DNA from: Anaerolineales bacterium
Lineage (GTDB): Bacteria; Chloroflexota; Anaerolineae; Anaerolineales; UBA6663
DNA: 64,000 nucleotides
Direction: 5' to 3'
NCBI GenBank assembly: GCA_020850595.1
Contig: JADZEK010000049.1
Location: forward strand, 23,506 to 87,505
Each line of letters opens with the position of its first letter. Position 1 is the first letter of the stretch. Shown in pieces: positions 60,723-64,000 of the stretch. The notes under the pieces are model-generated. The model was given only the letters and a program-made list of their open reading frames with translations. It searched no databases and was not told the origin of the DNA. The translations under genes and the position numbers were made by a program.

Positions 60723-63524
60723 ATGCCAGACACATCGCCCGCCCAGCACTCCCCTAAGCTCGACCGTTCCTCCGACATCCTGCACTATGACGTGCGCCAG
60801 CTCGACGCCATCGTCGCGCCCAAGAGCGTGGCCGTCATCGGCGCGACCGAGAAAGCCGGCAGCGTGGGCCGCACCATCGTGTGGAACCTGCTCAGCAGCC
60901 CGTTCGGCGGCACGATCTACCCGGTGAACCCCAACCGCGCCAACATCCTGGGCATCAAAGCCTATCCCGAGATCGGCGCCATCCCCGATAAAATTGACCT
61001 GGCCGTCATTGTGACCCCCGCGCCAACCGTGCCCGCCATCATCAAGCAATGCGTCGACAAGGGCGTGCCGGGGGCCATCATCATCTCGGCCGGCTTCAAA
61101 GAAACGGGCGCGGCCGGCGCGGCGCTGGAACAGCAGGTGCTGGCCGAGGCCCGGCGCGGGCGCCTGCGCCTCATCGGCCCTAACTGCCTGGGCGTGATGA
61201 ACCCATTCAGCGGCCTCAACGCCACCTTCGCCAGCAAGGTGGCGCGCCAGGGCAGCGTCGGCTTCATCAGTCAGTCGGGCGCCCTGTGTACCGCCGTGCT
61301 CGACTGGAGCCTGCGCGAGGAAGTCGGCTTTAGCTTCTTCGCCTCCATCGGCTCCATGCTCGACGTGGGCTGGGGCGACCTGATCTACTACCTGGGCGAC
61401 GACCCACACACCGAGAGCATCGTCATTTACATGGAGACCATCGGCGACGCGCGCGCCTTCCTCTCGGCGGCGCGCGAAGTGGCGCTGACGAAACCCATCA
61501 TCGTCATCAAGCCCGGGCGCACGGCGGGCGCGGCCCGCGCGGCCGCCTCGCACACCGGCTCCCTCACCGGCAGCGACGAGGTGCTCGAAGTGGCCTTTAG
61601 GCGCAGCGGCGTGCTGCGCGTCAACGCCATCCACGAGCTGTTCTACATGTCGGAAATCCTTGCCAAGCAGCCGCGCCCCAAGGGGCCGAAGCTGACAATT
61701 GTGACCAACGCCGGCGGCCCGGGCGTGCTGGCCGTGGACGCCTTGTTGACCACCGGTGGCGAATTGGCCGACCTCTCGGCCGAGACGATGGTCGAACTGA
61801 ATAGCTTTCTGCCCGCGGCCTGGAGCCACAATAACCCAGTGGACATCCTGGGCGACGCTGACCCCAGCCGCTACGCCAAGGCGCTGCAAGTGGCCGCGGC
61901 CGACCCGAACAGCGATGGCCTGCTGGTGATCTTGACCCCGCAGGCCATGACCGACCCAACCGAGACGGCCGATCAACTGAAGCCCTTCGCCCAGACCTAC
62001 GGCAAGCCCGTCATCGCGAGTTGGATGGGCGGCGGCGATGTGGAAGCGGGCGAGATGATCCTCAACCGCGCCCGGATCCCGACCTTCCACTACCCCGATG
62101 TGGCTGCCACCATGTTTACCTACATGTGGCGCTACACCTACAACCTGCGCAGCTTATACGAGACCCCCATGCTGCCGGTCGGTTTGGCCGCGGCAGACGC
62201 TGGTCGCCACAAGGCCGCCGAGATCGTGGCCGCCGTGCGCCGAGGCGGGCGCACGCTCCTGACGGAAGTCGAGTCGAAGGAACTGCTGGCGGCCTATGGC
62301 ATTCCCACCGTCACCACGCGCGTTGCCAAGACCGAAGCCGAGGCCGTAAAGCTGGCCGACGAGTTTGGCTACCCGGTGGTGGTCAAGATTCACTCCGAGA
62401 CTATCACGCACAAGACCGACGTCGGCGGTGTGCAGCTCAACCTGCGCGACGCGGCGGCGGTGCGCCGGGCGTTTCGGACCATTCAGACCGCAGTGGCGGC
62501 GAAGGCCGGTGCGGAACATTTCCTGGGCGTCACCGTGCAGCCGATGGTCAAGCTTGACGGCTATGAAGTCATCATCGGCTCCAGCATTGACCCGCAATTC
62601 GGCCCGGTCATCCTGTTCGGCGCCGGCGGCCAACTGGTCGAAGTGTTCAAGGATCGCGCGCTGGCCCTGCCGCCGCTGACCACCACGCTGGCCCGCCGCA
62701 TGATGCAGCGCACGCTGATCTACACCGCCCTCCAGGGCGTGCGCGGACGCCCCCCAGCCGACCTGGACGGTCTGGAGCAACTGCTGGTCAAGTTCTCCTG
62801 GCTCATCACCGAGCAGCGCTGGATCAAGGAGCTGGACATCAACCCGCTGATCGTCGCGTACGACCCGGCCAATGGGCAGCCGCCGATGATCGCCCTGGAC
62901 GCGCGCGTGGTGGTTTATGGGCCGGAGACGGCCGAGGCCGACCTGCCGCGCCTGGCTATCGTGCCGTACCCGTCGCAATACATCAGCAGCTTCACAGCGC
63001 GCTCCGGGCAGGCGCTCACCTTGCGGCCGATCCGCCCCGAAGACGAGCCACTCTTGGTCAAGTTCCACGGCACGCTCTCGGAACGCAGCGTTTACCTGCG
63101 TTACCTGCACCCGCTGCAACTGACCCAGCGCGTCGCTCACGAGCGCCTCAGCCGCATCTGCTTCATTGACTATGCGCGCGAAATGGCGTTGGTGGCCGAG
63201 CGCGCCGTGCCCGGCACGGACGGCCATCAACTTGCTGACCGCGAAATCTTGGGCGTGGGCCGCCTGAGCCGCACCGGGCCGAGCAACGCCGAAGCCGAAT
63301 TCGCCATCCTGGTGGCCGATAACTTTCAGGGGCAAGGGCTGGGCAGCGAGTTGCTGCGGCGGCTGGTGGCCATCGGCCGCGAAGAGGGCATTGGCCGCAT
63401 CATCGGCTACATCTCCACCGAGAACGACGCTATGCAGAACATCGCCCGCAAGGTGGGTTTCACGGTTCGGCACGCCAAGGACGACGACTTGATGTTGGCG
63501 CAGCTAGACCTCCCGGCAGCCTAA
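60723..63524 (+). CDS. ADP-forming acyl-CoA synthetase fused to GNAT (Pat-like)
   Basis: This 933-residue protein has, in order, a CoA-binding Rossmann domain ([18 protein letters not shown], 35-52), a succinyl-CoA-synthetase-like alpha part with the phospho-His in [11 protein letters not shown] near 280, and the NNP.D segment. An ATP-grasp beta part follows ([18 protein letters not shown] from about 556). A GNAT domain occupies about the last 180 residues ([18 protein letters not shown]). It matches the Pat/Acs-type layout. Unlike Salmonella Pat, where the synthetase part is inactive, the catalytic His is kept here. It could make acyl-CoA and acetylate proteins. Confidence 0.92.
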   Translation: MPDTSPAQHSPKLDRSSDILHYDVRQLDAIVAPKSVAVIGATEKAGSVGRTIVWNLLSSPFGGTIYPVNPNRANILGIKAYPEIGAIPDKIDLAVIVTPAPTVPAIIKQCVDKGVPGAIIISAGFKETGAAGAALEQQVLAEARRGRLRLIGPNCLGVMNPFSGLNATFASKVARQGSVGFISQSGALCTAVLDWSLREEVGFSFFASIGSMLDVGWGDLIYYLGDDPHTESIVIYMETIGDARAFLSAAREVALTKPIIVIKPGRTAGAARAAASHTGSLTGSDEVLEVAFRRSGVLRVNAIHELFYMSEILAKQPRPKGPKLTIVTNAGGPGVLAVDALLTTGGELADLSAETMVELNSFLPAAWSHNNPVDILGDADPSRYAKALQVAAADPNSDGLLVILTPQAMTDPTETADQLKPFAQTYGKPVIASWMGGGDVEAGEMILNRARIPTFHYPDVAATMFTYMWRYTYNLRSLYETPMLPVGLAAADAGRHKAAEIVAAVRRGGRTLLTEVESKELLAAYGIPTVTTRVAKTEAEAVKLADEFGYPVVVKIHSETITHKTDVGGVQLNLRDAAAVRRAFRTIQTAVAAKAGAEHFLGVTVQPMVKLDGYEVIIGSSIDPQFGPVILFGAGGQLVEVFKDRALALPPLTTTLARRMMQRTLIYTALQGVRGRPPADLDGLEQLLVKFSWLITEQRWIKELDINPLIVAYDPANGQPPMIALDARVVVYGPETAEADLPRLAIVPYPSQYISSFTARSGQALTLRPIRPEDEPLLVKFHGTLSERSVYLRYLHPLQLTQRVAHERLSRICFIDYAREMALVAERAVPGTDGHQLADREILGVGRLSRTGPSNAEAEFAILVADNFQGQGLGSELLRRLVAIGREEGIGRIIGYISTENDAMQNIARKVGFTVRHAKDDDLMLAQLDLPAA

Positions 63525-63689
63525 GCGGCCCAGTTGTTGTTTCCCATATGTTGTGCCGCGCCCCTGCCGCGGCCCCGCCCGTCGTTGCCTGGCCCGCGGC
63601 CCGCTGCCGGCGACCCAAATCAAACGGGCGGCCTGGTTTGTAACCACCATGTGGCCCGTTCATCATTTGCCCTGTTCCTAAATTGCTCG
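63525..63689. other. Short stretch without a gene
   Basis: Between the acyl-CoA synthetase stop and the repeat there is no convincing gene. It has GC-rich words and small stems but no clear terminator with a T-run. Confidence 0.4.
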
Positions 63690-64000
63690 TCATCGCCTCT
63701 GCCAGATATGCCGGTTCGCAGCCCAAGCCTGACCGCCCTGCCGGATGTGCCGGTTCTCGGCCCACACCTGGCCGCCCTGCCGGATGTGCCGGTTCTCGGC
63801 CCACACCTGACCGCCCTGCCGGATGTGCCGGTTCTCGGCCCACACCTGGCCGCCCTGCCGGATGTGCCGGTTCGCAGCCCACACCTGGCCGCCCTGCCGG
63901 ATGTGCCGGTTCTCGGCCCACACCTGACCGCCCTGCCGGATGTGCCGGTTCTCGGCCCACACCTGGCCGCCCTGCCGGATGTGCCGGTTCTCGGCCCACA
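63690..64000 (-). CDS. C-terminus of a protein with 13-residue tandem repeats
   Basis: An open frame comes in from the right edge and stops at TGA (63690-63692). It encodes a repeating 13-residue unit VWAENRHIRQGGQ, ending ANRHIWQRR. The third codon position is G or C almost everywhere. Most differences between units (GGC/GGT, GCC/GCT) are silent in this frame, which supports coding. The 5' end lies outside the window and the rest of the protein is unknown. Confidence 0.45.
   Translation of the reverse strand, partial: WAENRHIRQGGQVWAENRHIRQGGQVWAENRHIRQGGQVWAANRHIRQGGQVWAENRHIRQGGQVWAENRHIRQGGQVWAENRHIRQGGQAWAANRHIWQRR
63705..64000. repeat. 39-bp tandem repeat, over 7 units, running off the window
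   Basis: Units start at 63705, 63744, 63783, 63822, 63861, 63900, 63939 and 63978 (partial). They are nearly identical apart from two places: CTCGG or CGCAG, and TGGCC or TGACC. There are no spacers, so it is not CRISPR. The unit length is a multiple of three, so copy number can vary without frameshift. Confidence 0.9.

Noticed and set aside
60393..62090. 565-residue open frame on the minus strand opposite the acyl-CoA synthetase gene
   Set aside because: It has antisense composition, and both plus-strand genes are well supported.
63460..63999. Second open frame through the 39-bp repeat (GREPAHPAGRPGV units)
   Set aside because: Unit differences change amino acids more often in this frame, and it runs into the 3' end of the acyl-CoA synthetase gene on the other strand.
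63705..64000. CRISPR array
   Set aside because: The units are directly adjacent with no unique spacers and there are no cas genes.

Overview
This is a GC-rich bacterial chromosome segment with tightly packed genes. The gene set suggests a member of the Chloroflexota, probably near Anaerolineae or Caldilineae. The pointers are the alaS / gp47-like membrane protein / ruvX / mltG run, many lipoproteins with proline- and threonine-rich linkers, a CpXC-domain protein and an ADP-forming acyl-CoA synthetase fused to an acetyltransferase. The taxonomy is inferred; there is no rRNA gene to confirm it, and I found no tRNA gene or CRISPR array.

Layout. (1) 1-6978, plus strand: small catabolic genes, namely a tautomerase, an Asp/Glu-racemase-like protein without its cysteines, a FadR-type regulator, a RidA protein, an MFS transporter, an FGGY kinase, a SnoaL-like protein and an alpha/beta hydrolase. 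A strong hairpin follows at 6983-7031. (2) 7070-17974, minus strand: an apparent 11-gene operon read from a BtpA/SgcQ protein through two eIF2B/MtnA-like paralogs, an M29 aminopeptidase, a DeoR regulator, an ABC sugar-type importer, an FGGY kinase, a creatininase-family hydrolase and an ATC-hydrolase-like protein. Its upstream region carries repeated operator-like words. (3) 18118-20214: a short terminal-inverted-repeat element split by an IS110-family insertion sequence. Two more copies of the short element lie at 30844-31218 and 35431-35756. (4) 20312-37492: mostly minus-strand surface, metabolic and signalling genes, including lipoproteins, HU, a fused E1 dehydrogenase, MaoC, a J-domain membrane protein, a secreted metalloprotease, a CpXC protein, a histidine kinase, a class III aminotransferase, a site-2 protease and a SulP permease. 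(5) 37650-47046: mutS with a nucleotidyltransferase-like gene, a small peptidase-like gene with a deaminase-CYTH fusion, a helical protein and a pyrimidine phosphorylase. (6) 47060-58917: housekeeping and envelope genes, namely a lipoprotein, mltG, ruvX, a gp47-like protein, alaS, divergent tyrS, a PBP lacking its catalytic motifs, a SEDS glycosyltransferase and mtnP. (7) 59028-63524: a GNAT protein with a cNMP-binding-like tail and a Pat-like acyl-CoA synthetase/acetyltransferase. The window ends in a 39-bp tandem repeat.

How they fit together. The 11-gene operon looks like a complete import-and-degrade unit: uptake, phosphorylation, isomerisation of a sugar phosphate and hydrolysis of cyclic amides or peptides, under a local DeoR regulator. 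Its substrate cannot be read from sequence. Nucleoside and methylthioadenosine salvage recurs (mtnP, MtaD-CYTH, pyrimidine phosphorylase, MtnA relatives). The last two genes resemble the parts of cyclic-nucleotide-linked protein acylation systems. The most notable single items are the deaminase-CYTH fusion, the PBP without active-site motifs beside an intact SEDS protein, the paired eIF2B-like proteins, and the IS110 element with a long structured left end where a bridge RNA would lie.
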